Source of the DNA: CBDFHF01 sp965247565 | Lineage (GTDB): Bacteria > Pseudomonadota > Gammaproteobacteria > Methylococcales > Methylomonadaceae | Length of the DNA: 64,000 bases | Direction: 5' to 3' | Assembly (NCBI GenBank): GCA_965247565.1 | Contig: CBDFHF010000003.1 | Coordinates: 248,001 to 312,000 of the forward strand | Shown here: piece after piece, positions 18,533 through 28,626 of the stretch | How positions within the stretch are numbered: the first letter of the stretch is position 1 | How the letters are laid out: each line of letters starts with the position of its first letter | The notes under the pieces: generated by a model | The model's input: only the letters and a program-made list of their open reading frames with translations | Told to the model about the DNA's origin: nothing | The model's database searches: none | Position numbers and translations under genes: made by a program

Positions 18533-19609
18533 CTATTGCTCCACAATCTGCACTCTCGGCGTGATACCACAAACCAGAGTGTAAGGAATGGTATCCGCAC
18601 AATAGGCAATTTCCTCAACCGGCAAGCCATCGCCCCACAATGTAACTAAATCGCCGGGTTTAGCGTGGGGTTGAGTGGCCAAATCTACCGTAATCATATC
18701 CATAGACACCCGACCAATCAGCGGTACACGTTGACCGTTAACCAGCACTGGCGTACCGACTTTGGCATAGCGGGGATAGCCATCGCCATAGCCAATTGCA
18801 ATCACTCCTAAAGTTGTTGCTGCGGGACATACCCAACTGCCGCCGTAGCCTACCGTGTCGCCTTTTTCAATGGATTTAACGGCGATCAGCTGCGAGTGCA
18901 AACCCATAATCGGCTTTAATCCAAAGTCTATACCGGTGCTATCAGGAAATGGTGATATGCCATAGAGCATAACGCCTGGCCTGACCCACTCTGCCAACGA
19001 TTGCGTCCAGCCTAAAATGCCCGCAGAGTTGGCAATACTGCGTTCGCCTTGAGAACCTGCCAGGGTGTTATTAAACAAATCGATTTGTTGTAGAGTTTTA
19101 GGATCGCTTAATTCATCGGCACTGGCTAGATGCGTCATCAAGCTGATGGGTTTTTTAACAATAGTGCAGTCACTCAGACGTTGATAAGCTGAAGCAAACT
19201 CCTGGGGTTTAAATCCCAAACGGTTCATGCCAGTATCAATTTTCAGCCAAACCGAGATGGCCGAGGAGCCAGTTTTCGTCTGCAAAATATCCAACTGTGA
19301 AGAGGTGTGTATTACCGAATCCAGCCGATGCTCAATAAATTGATCTAATTCTGCGCCGCTGACAAAACCTTCTAATACTGAGATCCTATGCGTGACGCCG
19401 GCTTTACGCAAACGTATACCTTCATCCACTCTGGCAACCGCAAAAGCATCTACATCTTGCAATGCTTCGGCAATGCGTAATAAACCATGTCCGTAACCGT
19501 TGGCTTTGATGACTGCCATCACTTTGGCATTTGGCGCATAACGCCTAACCACGGCCACGTTGTGAGCGGCTGCTTCCATATTTAGTACCGCATAAGCTAT
19601 CGGGTTCAT
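18533..19609 (-). CDS. alr: Alanine racemase
   Basis: PLP-dependent racemase supplying D-alanine for peptidoglycan. The 358 residues have the family's usual length. The PLP lysine is Lys35 in 'VMAVIKANGYGHG', and the second catalytic base is the Tyr in 'TVGYGGSW'. Other signatures are 'WLKIDTGMNRLGF', 'SNSAGIL'-type 'IANSAGILGW', 'VRPGVMLYGISPF' and 'RVSMDMITVDL'. The ATG overlaps the dnaB stop by 4 bases (ATGA), so the pair is translationally coupled, an order common in gammaproteobacteria. Confidence 0.96.
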   Translation of the reverse strand: MNPIAYAVLNMEAAAHNVAVVRRYAPNAKVMAVIKANGYGHGLLRIAEALQDVDAFAVARVDEGIRLRKAGVTHRISVLEGFVSGAELDQFIEHRLDSVIHTSSQLDILQTKTGSSAISVWLKIDTGMNRLGFKPQEFASAYQRLSDCTIVKKPISLMTHLASADELSDPKTLQQIDLFNNTLAGSQGERSIANSAGILGWTQSLAEWVRPGVMLYGISPFPDSTGIDFGLKPIMGLHSQLIAVKSIEKGDTVGYGGSWVCPAATTLGVIAIGYGDGYPRYAKVGTPVLVNGQRVPLIGRVSMDMITVDLATQPHAKPGDLVTLWGDGLPVEEIAYCADTIPYTLVCGITPRVQIVEQ

Positions 19610-21000
19610 TCATAATCCCCGCTGCTATAGGGATTGCCAGCAAAATTTTCAAATCGGGTATATTGGCCCAGGAAGGTTAATCTGACTGTGCCCAACGGCC
19701 CGTTTCGTTGTTTACCAATAATGACTTCCGCTATGCCTTTGTCCGGGCTGTCTTCGTTATACACTTCGTCGCGATATACAAAGATGATTAAATCCGCGTC
19801 CTGCTCAATCGCACCGGATTCGCGCAAATCGGACATCACCGGGCGTTTGTTGGGACGTTGTTCAAGATTCCGGTTAAGCTGGGAGAGTGCAACTACCGGC
19901 ACATTCAACTCTTTAGCCAGCGCTTTTAATCCACGGGAAATATCTGAAATCTGTTGTACCCGATTATCGCCGCTGGAAGGGGATTGCATGAGTTGTAAAT
20001 AATCCAGCACAATCAAGCCGAGTTGGCCGTGTTCACGGGTCAAGCGTCTGGCTCTGGAACGAACCTCCGTGGGTGTCAACGCCGGCGTATCATCAATAAA
20101 TAATTTGGTTTCAGCCAGTAAATTGATGGCTGAAGTCAAGCGCGGCCACTCATCATCAGCCAATTTTCCGGTTCTGACTTTATGCTGATCAATACGACCT
20201 AGTGATGACATCATCCGCATCGCTAGAGAGTCACCAGGCATTTCCATACTGAACACCGCCACCGGTTTATCGCCTTTAATGGCGATATTTTCCGCCATAT
20301 TCATAGCAATGGTGGTTTTACCCATGGATGGCCGACCCGCCACGATAATTAAATCGGAGGGTTGCAACCCTGATGTCATATCATCCAAATCGGTAAACCC
20401 GGTCGCTGCCCCGGTAATCGAGCCTTCTTGTTCAAATAAGGTTTCGATTTTATCGACCGCTCGTGCCAGTAGTGATTTAATCGGCGTAAATCCACCTTGT
20501 CCACGCTGACGCTGTTCGGCAATTTTAAAAACTTCTCGCTCCGCGTGTTCCAACAAATCGGCGGTATCACGGCCTTCGGTGTTAAAAGCAGAATCGGATA
20601 TATCGGTACCAACATGTATCAGTTGCCGCAATACTGATCGATCCCGAACAATATTGGCATAAGACACAATATTAGCCGCACTCGGCGTATCTTTAGCTAA
20701 CATGCCCAAATAAGCTAAACCACCGGAATTTTCCAGCTCACCTATCGCCTCTAACGCTTCAGAGATGGTAATGACGTCAAACGGGATTTGTTTTTCGGCG
20801 AGTTGTTCGATAGTCCTGAAGATCAGTCGATGGTCTCGGCGATAAAAATCGCTCTCCACCACTTTGTCAGCAACCGAATCCCAGGTCAGATTGTCCAACA
20901 TTAATCCACCCAACACCGATTGTTCAGCTTGTATGGAATTGGGTGGGACTTTTAAAGAGTCGAGCGAGTAATCATGGTCATACGAGTAGTTTTCTGACAT
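19606..21000 (-). CDS. dnaB: Replicative DNA helicase
   Basis: Hexameric 5'-3' helicase that unwinds DNA at the replication fork. The 464 residues are normal length with no intein. An N-terminal DnaB domain (about 17-120) carries the primase-interacting helices. The C-terminal RecA-like domain (about 185-450) has Walker A 'GRPSMGKTTIA', 'SMEMPGDSLAMRMM', Walker B 'LGLIVLDYLQLM', 'ALSQLNRNLEQRP' and the terminal 'RNGPLGTVRLTF' arginine-finger region. It precedes alr with a 4-base overlap. Confidence 0.97.
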   Translation of the reverse strand: MSENYSYDHDYSLDSLKVPPNSIQAEQSVLGGLMLDNLTWDSVADKVVESDFYRRDHRLIFRTIEQLAEKQIPFDVITISEALEAIGELENSGGLAYLGMLAKDTPSAANIVSYANIVRDRSVLRQLIHVGTDISDSAFNTEGRDTADLLEHAEREVFKIAEQRQRGQGGFTPIKSLLARAVDKIETLFEQEGSITGAATGFTDLDDMTSGLQPSDLIIVAGRPSMGKTTIAMNMAENIAIKGDKPVAVFSMEMPGDSLAMRMMSSLGRIDQHKVRTGKLADDEWPRLTSAINLLAETKLFIDDTPALTPTEVRSRARRLTREHGQLGLIVLDYLQLMQSPSSGDNRVQQISDISRGLKALAKELNVPVVALSQLNRNLEQRPNKRPVMSDLRESGAIEQDADLIIFVYRDEVYNEDSPDKGIAEVIIGKQRNGPLGTVRLTFLGQYTRFENFAGNPYSSGDYE

Positions 21001-21173
21001 GTAGACAAAGTATTCGGGAAGTTACTGAGGGTGAACCTAAAAAATGGCAATTACTTGAACTGATTTTTCTAGAATAATCGAGCTATATTAAACGAGCATT
21101 TTCAATGCCACAAGGCAAGAGCGGAACTAGCCATCGGCTAATTTAGCAGGTATTGGTTTTTGATTGATATGTA

Positions 21174-23510
21174 TTAAGGAACGAAGCCAACAGTTAATTC
21201 TTTCGATGCCGAATGACCTTTTTCGTCTGCGGCACTAATCCGGTAAATACCAGGATTGTCCGGCGTCCAAGATAAGGTTTCAGCTACTTTGGCTTTGCCT
21301 ATGAAACTTTTATTAGCAAACCAAAAAATATCGCTATTTGTTCGGCTTTTGGCTTTTAAACCAATGGAAGCGGGCTTGCCTATTGTGATCGTGTAAACGC
21401 CAATCGATGAAGGTGAAACGATTTCCAACGCGGTATCGGCATTATTTAAGTTATCGTAACAACTGGGCAATGGTGGCGGTTGCCGGCGCGGCATGCCTGC
21501 TTCCATAAATAACTTAGCCATATCGTTCGGCCAAAACTCGTAAATTTCGCGGCGGCTAAATGGCTGTCCCTTGCAGATTACATCGCCATCGGCATTGAAA
21601 TAAACAGCTTTATGCAAGTCGCTGGTCTTGATTGGCGATACACCCGGAATAAACCAGGTTTTGACTTGTGCTGGACAGTCTTCATTCGGCAAATCGCCGC
21701 TGCCGATGCAGACATTCACTTGGGAAACGGAGTCCGGTTTGGGTGGCAATAATTCACCCTCCAATCCTTCAAGCAAGTGTTGACTGCGAAGGCTGTCAAT
21801 CAATGAGAAAAATAAAGCGCCTGCAGCTTTGACGCCGGTAAAGGCGGTATTACTTTGGTTACCAAAGTTCCCCACCCACACAGCCAACACATAATGCCCG
21901 GCTACACCAACTGACCAGGCATCTTTAAAACCCCAAGAGGTACCCGTTTTCCAGGCAACTTTAGGAGCTGCCGGACGTTTGCTGTCCGGGCGCGGATTAT
22001 TGCTGAGCATATCCAGGGTAATGAAGGCACTGGCCGGGCTGAGTAAGGCTTTCTCGGAAACGATCTGATTTTCTTGATCGATTCTATAATGCAATGGTCT
22101 CAATTGTCCTTGATTAGGTAACATCGCATAAAGTTGCGCCAGTTCCAGCATAGTCACTTCACCACCACCCAAAGCCAACGATAAGCCATAGTGTTGTTCA
22201 GGCTTTAAACCTTTAATACCGGCTTGCTGTAAAAACCCATATAGCGAGGGTTGTTTCAACTTGGCAGCGGCGTTGAGCGCCGGAATATTTCGCGATCGAA
22301 TAAGTGCATCCTGTACGGTAATCGGCCCTAAAAATCGACTGTCGAAATTTTCAGGGTTGTAAGGACCGAAAGATTTAGGCGTATCGGCAACCACTGATTG
22401 CGGGTTCAACAGACCTTGATCGAGCGCCAACGCGTAAATAAACGGCTTTAATGTTGAACCCGGAGAACGCTTGGCCTGTGTACCATTAACCTGGCCTTTA
22501 ATACCGGTATCCCAATAATTGGCCGACCCTAACAACGCTCTTACCTGCATAGTTTGCGTATCCAGCAACAACACGGACGCATTGCGAAGCCCAGCCGAAC
22601 GGTTTTGCTGTAAATAATTATCGACCGATCGTTTGATACTCCATTGGGTTTTCTTGTCAATGCTGCTATGAATATGCTGTTCATTCGGGTACTGACGCAA
22701 TAATAAATCAGTCAGATGCGGAGCCAGGAAGGGTTTATCGGCTTTTGAGTAAACCGTTAGCAGTAAAGCAAAATCGGCCGAAAAACGACTATCTTTCGGG
22801 AATTCCGTCAGCCAATTTTGCCATAAGCGTAATCTAGCCTGTTGCAAGGCAGACGGCAAACCCGGCTGCGAGCTGCGCTTGTTGGGAAAACGTTGCTTGG
22901 GATTTTGCGGGATCACTGCCAGTGTCAACGCTTCAGTCAATGTCAACTGTGATACCGGCTTATGAAAATATAATAAACTCGCTGCTGCCACCCCGACGAC
23001 ATTTCCACCGTAGGGCGCGGTATTTAAGTAAGCTTCCAGGATTTCATCTTTTGTGTAGCACAGCTCCAACCAAATAGCCGCAGCAATTTGCCAGAGCTTA
23101 CCCAGTGGACTGCGGCTATCAATCCAATATAACTGCCGCGCAACTTGCATGGTAATTGTAGAACCGCCCTGATGTGCGCCACGTCCATAGGACATCCAGG
23201 CAGATCGCAACAAAGCCAACGGATTAAAACCGGGATGCCGATAAAACCAGCGGTCTTCATACAATATCGTGCCGGTTTGCAGATTTTTGGGAATTTCAGT
23301 TAAAGGCACCCACAGTCGATATTGTTGATCGGATGCCAAGGTTAAGCGCAGCAATTCACCGTGGCGGGCATAAATGGCGGTGGAATAGAGGTAGTAGTTG
23401 GATAGCGTTTGTTTTGGTAGCTTGGGAAAAGCTACCAAAATGGCTACCAACAGAATTAGGCCAGTGATGAGAACCCACGGGGTTCGAGCAGAGGGATGGT
23501 GTAAAAGCAA
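21174..23510 (-). CDS. pbpC: Penicillin-binding protein 1C
   Basis: Bifunctional class A PBP: glycan-strand polymerisation and peptide cross-linking on the outer face of the inner membrane. The 778 residues are close to E. coli PbpC (770). One N-terminal TM helix lies at about 13-30. The GT51 domain (about 50-225) shows catalytic Glu in 'EDRWFYRHPG' and 'GGSTITMQVARQLYW'. The transpeptidase domain (about 300-550) shows SxxK in 'RSPGSTLKPFIY', SxN in 'SRNIPALNA' and KTG in 'WKTGTSWGFKDAW'. A C-terminal BiPBP_C domain (about 690-775) is typical of PBP1C. In E. coli it is paired with an alpha-2-macroglobulin gene (yfhM), which is absent here. Confidence 0.95.
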   Translation of the reverse strand: MLLHHPSARTPWVLITGLILLVAILVAFPKLPKQTLSNYYLYSTAIYARHGELLRLTLASDQQYRLWVPLTEIPKNLQTGTILYEDRWFYRHPGFNPLALLRSAWMSYGRGAHQGGSTITMQVARQLYWIDSRSPLGKLWQIAAAIWLELCYTKDEILEAYLNTAPYGGNVVGVAAASLLYFHKPVSQLTLTEALTLAVIPQNPKQRFPNKRSSQPGLPSALQQARLRLWQNWLTEFPKDSRFSADFALLLTVYSKADKPFLAPHLTDLLLRQYPNEQHIHSSIDKKTQWSIKRSVDNYLQQNRSAGLRNASVLLLDTQTMQVRALLGSANYWDTGIKGQVNGTQAKRSPGSTLKPFIYALALDQGLLNPQSVVADTPKSFGPYNPENFDSRFLGPITVQDALIRSRNIPALNAAAKLKQPSLYGFLQQAGIKGLKPEQHYGLSLALGGGEVTMLELAQLYAMLPNQGQLRPLHYRIDQENQIVSEKALLSPASAFITLDMLSNNPRPDSKRPAAPKVAWKTGTSWGFKDAWSVGVAGHYVLAVWVGNFGNQSNTAFTGVKAAGALFFSLIDSLRSQHLLEGLEGELLPPKPDSVSQVNVCIGSGDLPNEDCPAQVKTWFIPGVSPIKTSDLHKAVYFNADGDVICKGQPFSRREIYEFWPNDMAKLFMEAGMPRRQPPPLPSCYDNLNNADTALEIVSPSSIGVYTITIGKPASIGLKAKSRTNSDIFWFANKSFIGKAKVAETLSWTPDNPGIYRISAADEKGHSASKELTVGFVP

Positions 23511-23955
23511 TTTTTTATAATTACGTGGATTGAAAAGATAGAGCGAGATTTTCGGTCGATTATACTTCCGGCTGATTACTTGTAAATCTCAGTCAAGTTT
23601 ATAAGGCTGAATAGCCTATGTGATTACCGTGATTCTAAGAACTGATTTATTAGCGCTTTCTGTGATGTACAACTTAGTCAAAGTTACATCAGACGCATTA
23701 GCAAACTTCCTACGACCTTTTTGATCTGGATCAATTGGTATCGAAATAAATTTTATTACAATGATCGCGGGTGTAATCTCCACTGGTGCTAGGGATGGTG
23801 CAACCAAGGCAATTGAGTCACGCCCTGAAATATTAGAAACGAAGGATGTTTGTCGGCAAGCGTAGACGCTAATGTAAAGAAGTTGCTTTACGACACATGA
23901 ATGAGCTTACCGATTTAGAAATAACTGTAGCAATACTATAAATGGAGAATTATCT
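23511..23955. other. Intergenic region
   Basis: 445 bp between divergent genes. A 63-codon minus-strand frame (23616-23807) lacks coding character. The ribosome binding site 'GGAG' of the next gene lies just before 23956. Nothing else recognised. Confidence 0.5.
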
Positions 23956-26019
23956 ATGAATAACAACCCTATCATTCCAGCACTTACTATTTCTTTGAGT
24001 CGTTTGGCTATATCGATTGCGTTGGTCACAGCAACCGCCAATGCTTACGCGTGGGAATCTGACCCTCACGTTTTTTCCATCAATGACGTCCAAGGAGGAT
24101 TTGATGGCAGTACATTTGGCGTAATTGGCGCTAGACAAGATACTGGGATTTTGTGCGGAGCGCCAGGTTCGACAATCTCTTGTCCTCCAACTATTAGCCC
24201 TGTTGTGGATAAGGAAGGTATTACGCTCTATCCGGTAGATAGTGAGTTTGGCTTTTTCGAGGTCGATTTTTTAGGGGCTAAACCCAAAACACGAGATGGT
24301 GATTATCGTGAGGGTTTTGTCGGTAATATTCCAGGTGGTGGCATAAAAGTGTCGAACGCTGTAACCGATGTTTATAAAGTTAAGGCACCCTTAGGAACTT
24401 GGTGTCGCGGCTTGGGTGGCAATACAGTTAAATGCTCGACAGAACATTTTACTGTCATGGAGCATGTCCTTAGTTGCCATGAAACAATCCCGTATTTGTT
24501 CGCCAATCCTATAACAGGGGAACAAGACAAGCTCTCATTTCCCGATGGCGGCAATAGTTTTGATTGTGCGAATGCGGAGTTAGATAACACCGCAAAAATC
24601 ATTGCGAATGGACTCGTCACTTCGGAAACTTTGGTAAGTAGCATTCCAGGCAATCAGATTGATGCAAATGATGAAACTACCGTTTTAAACGACATTGCTG
24701 TCACAAAGGATTATTCAGTAACGCTTAAAGATGACGGGAAAGCCCTGTATCGCTGGGGTACTTTAATAAAGCGACCCAACGATATACGCATGTACGCAAG
24801 AATACCGTTACCTGATTTTATGAAGGATCCAGCGAATGCCAAGACAAAAGTTGAGAAAGCTTTCCTTGTAGTCAATCATTGGATAACTAATAATCCCAAC
24901 GACCAACTGCGCCCGGAAGATCTTGAAAATGAAGCCGCGACCGGAAGAAAACCTTCGTATCAAGAAAGCATCAGTAATGGTGAAACGGTATGGAAATCCA
25001 TTAAGCCATGCTATGAGGGAGATGGTGATTTACTGGACACAGAAGATGGCAATACGGATCCAACTTTCTTGGGTGTAGGTACTGTGTTCAAAAATACAGC
25101 TTTTTCTGTTCAAGGAGCTCTTGGATTACAAGGTAAAAACCCTCCTGCGAATATGTCATCAGATCTGGATCAAGGACTCACCAATGGTTTTTACACAACT
25201 ATTGAACGAGATCCCTTTGAATGGTCCTACCGAAAAAGCAGTACCAGCGAGAATATACATGAGTTTGTAGGTAGCGCTGTTCCTAACTCTACACTGGGCG
25301 CACTTGTTTCTGGTCCTCGTTGGCGGTTGAAATCAAATAAATTCGGTCAAGACATCCCAAGTCTGGAAATACCAAAAATTGAGTGTAGCCAGCCCCCATT
25401 TAAAAAGGACAATATTAAGTATGAAGTTGGTGCAGTTACCGCTACGATAATAAATCTGCTTGACTGGAAAGACGCTAATGGACCTCTTGCGACCTATCAA
25501 GGATGGGTTAACGTATCCGCTAACCCTTTCGTTACTGTCGCCAACAACGTCAATGGTCTGCCGGTTACGACAAACGGCCTTCCTATGACCAACGACTTCG
25601 ATCTTGCCGTTTATATCAAAGGTGATGCCAAGTCGACTGCTATTTTTTCTGCTCAATTGTTTATAAATCAAGATCCGCCCGGTTCTATCGCGCCGATAGT
25701 GGGTTCCATAAGCATAGAAACTCTGAAGGTTCCGGAAAAAATATTTGTTGGAAAATCACAGCAAATTAGCGTTGAAATCGAGAATGATTCCGCGTCAGAA
25801 ACATTCACTGGAATACTAACCCTAAGTAACGATAAGGGATCGGTGTTTACTGAAAATTTTTCGCTAAAACCGGAAAAAGACAAAAAATTCTTGTTTAAAT
25901 GGACAGCCCCTACAACACCAGGTACCGTTAATTGGAAAGCGGTCGTTAGAACAAGTAACGGGCAATCAGATACAGCTACAGCGATTACCGAAGTCTTAAA
26001 AAGACCAGGCGGGCGCTAA
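23956..26019 (+). CDS. Large exported protein of unknown function with C-terminal Ig-like domain
   Basis: 687 residues with a signal peptide (hydrophobic core about 15-30, cleavage near 'NAYAWES'). The mature part contains several cysteines, some in pairs suggesting disulfides (ILCGAPG, ISCPP, GTWCRG, LSCHE). Residues about 480-580 are beta-rich. About 590-685 form an Ig/CARDB-like domain (SISIETLKVPEKIFVGKSQQ; FTGILTLSNDKGSVFTENF) ending in a Pro/Gly-rich tail. No lipobox, sorting signal or membrane helix follows, so it is probably secreted or periplasmic. I do not recognise the N-terminal 480 residues. It has a good ribosome binding site and ends before a strong terminator, so it is a single-gene unit next to mobile DNA. 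Confidence 0.75.
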   Translation: MNNNPIIPALTISLSRLAISIALVTATANAYAWESDPHVFSINDVQGGFDGSTFGVIGARQDTGILCGAPGSTISCPPTISPVVDKEGITLYPVDSEFGFFEVDFLGAKPKTRDGDYREGFVGNIPGGGIKVSNAVTDVYKVKAPLGTWCRGLGGNTVKCSTEHFTVMEHVLSCHETIPYLFANPITGEQDKLSFPDGGNSFDCANAELDNTAKIIANGLVTSETLVSSIPGNQIDANDETTVLNDIAVTKDYSVTLKDDGKALYRWGTLIKRPNDIRMYARIPLPDFMKDPANAKTKVEKAFLVVNHWITNNPNDQLRPEDLENEAATGRKPSYQESISNGETVWKSIKPCYEGDGDLLDTEDGNTDPTFLGVGTVFKNTAFSVQGALGLQGKNPPANMSSDLDQGLTNGFYTTIERDPFEWSYRKSSTSENIHEFVGSAVPNSTLGALVSGPRWRLKSNKFGQDIPSLEIPKIECSQPPFKKDNIKYEVGAVTATIINLLDWKDANGPLATYQGWVNVSANPFVTVANNVNGLPVTTNGLPMTNDFDLAVYIKGDAKSTAIFSAQLFINQDPPGSIAPIVGSISIETLKVPEKIFVGKSQQISVEIENDSASETFTGILTLSNDKGSVFTENFSLKPEKDKKFLFKWTAPTTPGTVNWKAVVRTSNGQSDTATAITEVLKRPGGR

Positions 26020-26041
26020 CAGCCTGCGTTATCTCAACAAA

Positions 26042-26071
26042 GATCGTTTGGACGTTCTGGTCCAAACGATC
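26042..26071 (+). terminator. Terminator hairpin after the orphan exported protein
   Basis: Perfect 12-bp arms (26042-26053 and 26060-26071) around a 6-base loop, 22 bp past the stop codon. No T-run follows, so termination may need Rho or the hairpin may act as RNA protection. Confidence 0.55.
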
Positions 26072-26831
26072 GACAAGAGCGTAACACTATCAATTTTAGC
26101 GCAACAAAGTTACCCCGTTCTATAGAGTGGAGCTTTTGCACGAACATCAGAAACTCTGGCGTATTAATCAAAAGCCATTTTTTGAACAGACATTGGTCTT
26201 AATAGGCAATATTGGTCAAAATTGCACCTTTATCTCGCCATTTTTAATGAAACCATGGCGCTTGTCCGCCGATTTGCGTATGTGGGACGAATTTATCCTC
26301 TACAAACCATCATTTGGGTTTAGACAGCTACGCCAGGTTTGATGTTTTAGGCCACCGCCGTCAGCGTGAAGCGGAGATTGTTAAGAGCTTACTAAAAATA
26401 GCGACACTATCATTTTTTATGGAGCGTGGTGATCAATACGCAGTGTTATTCCGAGAGTGTCTGGCTCAGCCATTGGGTGATATAAATCAGGTTTCACAAT
26501 CACTGTGGTTAACCCTGCCTTTATGCCCTTTGTGTCAATTCTGCATCGCTGGTGGCGTAACTGTGAAGAAGTTACCGGTTGTTAAACGCCGTCCAAACCA
26601 AAGTCAGCCAACTTTTAAAAGGTACGCGGCGCGTACTACAGGGCTTTGAATCTATCACCAAGAAAAGCACGCAACAAAGACGTAAAGCTTTCGGTTTTCG
26701 TAACCTTAAAAACGTCGTGTTGACGTCGTTCCTTCCTTCAGGTTTACCTTGTAACTATTGCCAAGCCTAGATTTCACGTTAGCATAGGCGGGTGACATCT
26801 GTTTATTTCAATTATTGCGGGGGTATTTGTT
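26072..26831. other. Gene-poor, probably degenerate DNA
   Basis: Several overlapping plus-strand frames (26127-26342, 26314-26649, 26579-26770) interrupt each other and lack ribosome binding sites. The last one ends in an Arg-rich 'RRKAFGFRNLKN' stretch vaguely like the C terminus of some transposases, which I cannot support further. One copy of a 22-base dispersed repeat lies at 26613-26634. Confidence 0.45.
26613..26634. repeat. 22-base dispersed repeat, copy 1
   Basis: Pattern TTTTAAAA-n-GTACGCGG-n-GCGT, matching 29907-29928 at 20 of 22 positions. The two copies lie on either side of the IS66 element, 0.2 and 0.6 kb outside its ends. Confidence 0.4.
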
Positions 26832-26834
26832 ATG

Positions 26835-26842
26835 GCTATGGT
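26835..26842. repeat. Target-site duplication, left copy, of the IS66 element
   Basis: GCTATGGT directly abuts the left inverted repeat; the identical octamer abuts the right end at 29342-29349. An 8-bp duplication is the hallmark of IS66-family transposition. Confidence 0.93.
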
Positions 26843-26862
26843 GTATTCGATCAGCCCGACCA
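26843..26862. repeat. Left terminal inverted repeat of the IS66 element
   Basis: Begins GTATTCGATCAGCCCGACCA. It pairs with the reverse complement of 29322-29341 at 13 of 20 positions, with the outermost bases GTA-TCG and the inner ACCA conserved. Confidence 0.85.
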
Positions 26863-26888
26863 CTATCTTAGAAATTGCCAAAATCAAT

Positions 26889-28529
26889 TTATTCTGATTT
26901 TGTACCAAAAGGCAGTAATTCATCGATGCGGCTGTTGGGCCAGATAGGGAGTTTTTCTAGAGTATCTTTTAGCCAGGCAGCGGGATCAAGCCCATTTAAT
27001 TTGGCGGTGCCTAGTAAGGATTGAATTGCGGCAGCGCGCTGGCCCGCTCGTTCTGATCCGGCAAAGAGCCAGTTGCGTCTGCCTAGCGCAATCGGCCTAA
27101 TACAGTTCTCGGTACTGTTGTTATCTATGGGTAGATCACCGGTTTCGGCATAGCGGATCAGTGCCGACCAGCGTTTCAGGCTGTATTCGATCGCTTTCAT
27201 CAAAGCGCTGCCAGGTGCCGTGCGCAAACGGGTTTGCTGCAGCCAATCATGCAGTTCGGTTAAGCGTGGTTGGCTTTTTTCAGCACGCAGGTTTTTCCGG
27301 CCATCGATACTCATCTCCCGGCCTTCGGCTTCAATCTCATACAACTCGGCAATGCGCTGCAAGGCTTCTTTGGCAACCGGACTTTGATTAGCTTGAAAGA
27401 GGTCAAAGAATTTGCGGCGCGCATGGGTCCAGCACGCTAACTCAATGCAGGACGACAATAAAGATTGTGTGGCTGGATGCGCCCGAGCTGCAGCAAACAA
27501 GGCTTTGTATCCTCCGTAGCCATCAACCATTAGATGACCTTGCCAGTCTTGTAGAAACTGTTCGGCATGTCGGCCACTGCGACCGGCTTGGTAGTCAAAG
27601 ACAATGATCTTAGGCCCAGGTTGCAGATCGTTACTGCGATACGCCCATAGATAAGCCTTCTTCGTTTTACCTTTGCCGGGATCCAACTGCGGTACCGGGG
27701 TTTCATCGGCTAACACGCAAGGTCGTTGTAACAGATACCAGTGCAGGCGATCCACCAGAGGCTGTAGTTCCACCCCCAGACGCCCCACCCAATCGGCCAG
27801 CGTGGATCGAGATAGGGAAACACTGCTACGGGCAGCGATTTGTTCCAGTCGGTACAGCGGCAAGTGATCCAGATATTTGCTGATGAGTACCCAAACCAGC
27901 AAACCGATGGCGGCCATACCGCCGTCAATGATGGCCGGTGGAATGGGCTCGGCAGTGATGGTTTCACAAGTCCGGCAGGCGTATTGTGGCCGGATGTGCC
28001 GGTGGACAAAGAACTTGGCCGGTTCCACGTCCAGTTGCTCAGTCACATCGTCGCGAATTTTGACCAAATCTCGTCCACATTGCCCACAGGCGCAAGATTC
28101 CAACTGGTGATAATGATCGATGCGCGGCAGGTGGGCGGGTAACGGCTGACGGCCAGCACGCAGGCGTTTGGATCTAGCCACCGTTTCGCACGGTTGATTA
28201 TCCTGCAATAGTTCGACTTCGGCTTCAATTGCCGACATATCCGTATTCCAGGTTTCTTCAAAGACATCCCGTTGCAGAGCGGTCAGGGTTTCACTTTTGG
28301 TGCTGTAGCGGATGCGTTTGTAATAGGCCAGCTCATAGGTGAGCGAGGTGATTTTGGTGTCTTTGTAGAGAATGGCTTTTTCGTTGGCCGTGATGGTGGC
28401 TTGTTGCTCCGCAATCACTGTTTTGGCATCCTGAGAGGCTTGGTCAACAAGCGCCTGAATCAGTGCCGCTACTTGGTTTTTGGTAGCAGGATCCAGGTTT
28501 AATTGATCGAGTTCAGTCAGTGATTTCAT
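26889..28529 (-). CDS. tnpC: IS66 family transposase TnpC
   Basis: 546-residue DDE transposase. Order: N-terminal coiled coil (about 25-75, rich in Gln/Lys/Glu), TnpC homeodomain-like segment with 'IRYSTKSETLTALQRDVFEE', zinc-finger-like 'CACGQCGRDL' (about 145-155) and 'YACRTCETI' (about 183-190), DDE core (about 200-490) with 'VLADETPVPQLDPG', 'VDGYGGYKALF' and 'DNNSTENCIRPIALGRRNWLFAGS', and a C-terminal IS66_C segment. Length is normal for TnpC (about 500-550). No frameshift or stop. Confidence 0.96.
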   Translation of the reverse strand: MKSLTELDQLNLDPATKNQVAALIQALVDQASQDAKTVIAEQQATITANEKAILYKDTKITSLTYELAYYKRIRYSTKSETLTALQRDVFEETWNTDMSAIEAEVELLQDNQPCETVARSKRLRAGRQPLPAHLPRIDHYHQLESCACGQCGRDLVKIRDDVTEQLDVEPAKFFVHRHIRPQYACRTCETITAEPIPPAIIDGGMAAIGLLVWVLISKYLDHLPLYRLEQIAARSSVSLSRSTLADWVGRLGVELQPLVDRLHWYLLQRPCVLADETPVPQLDPGKGKTKKAYLWAYRSNDLQPGPKIIVFDYQAGRSGRHAEQFLQDWQGHLMVDGYGGYKALFAAARAHPATQSLLSSCIELACWTHARRKFFDLFQANQSPVAKEALQRIAELYEIEAEGREMSIDGRKNLRAEKSQPRLTELHDWLQQTRLRTAPGSALMKAIEYSLKRWSALIRYAETGDLPIDNNSTENCIRPIALGRRNWLFAGSERAGQRAAAIQSLLGTAKLNGLDPAAWLKDTLEKLPIWPNSRIDELLPFGTKSE

Positions 28530-28626
28530 GGTGAAAACTATACCATAAAATCACCGTGTAAGCCTTGATTTTGTTAGGTTTTATGACTGTTTTTCTTGTT
28601 ATTTATCAGCCACTTTAAAACCGTTT

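Noticed and set aside
26579..26770. Possible transposase remnant ending in an Arg-rich 'FGFRNLKN' stretch
   Set aside because: Resemblance to some transposase C termini is only a short impression; no further motif in the flanks supports it.
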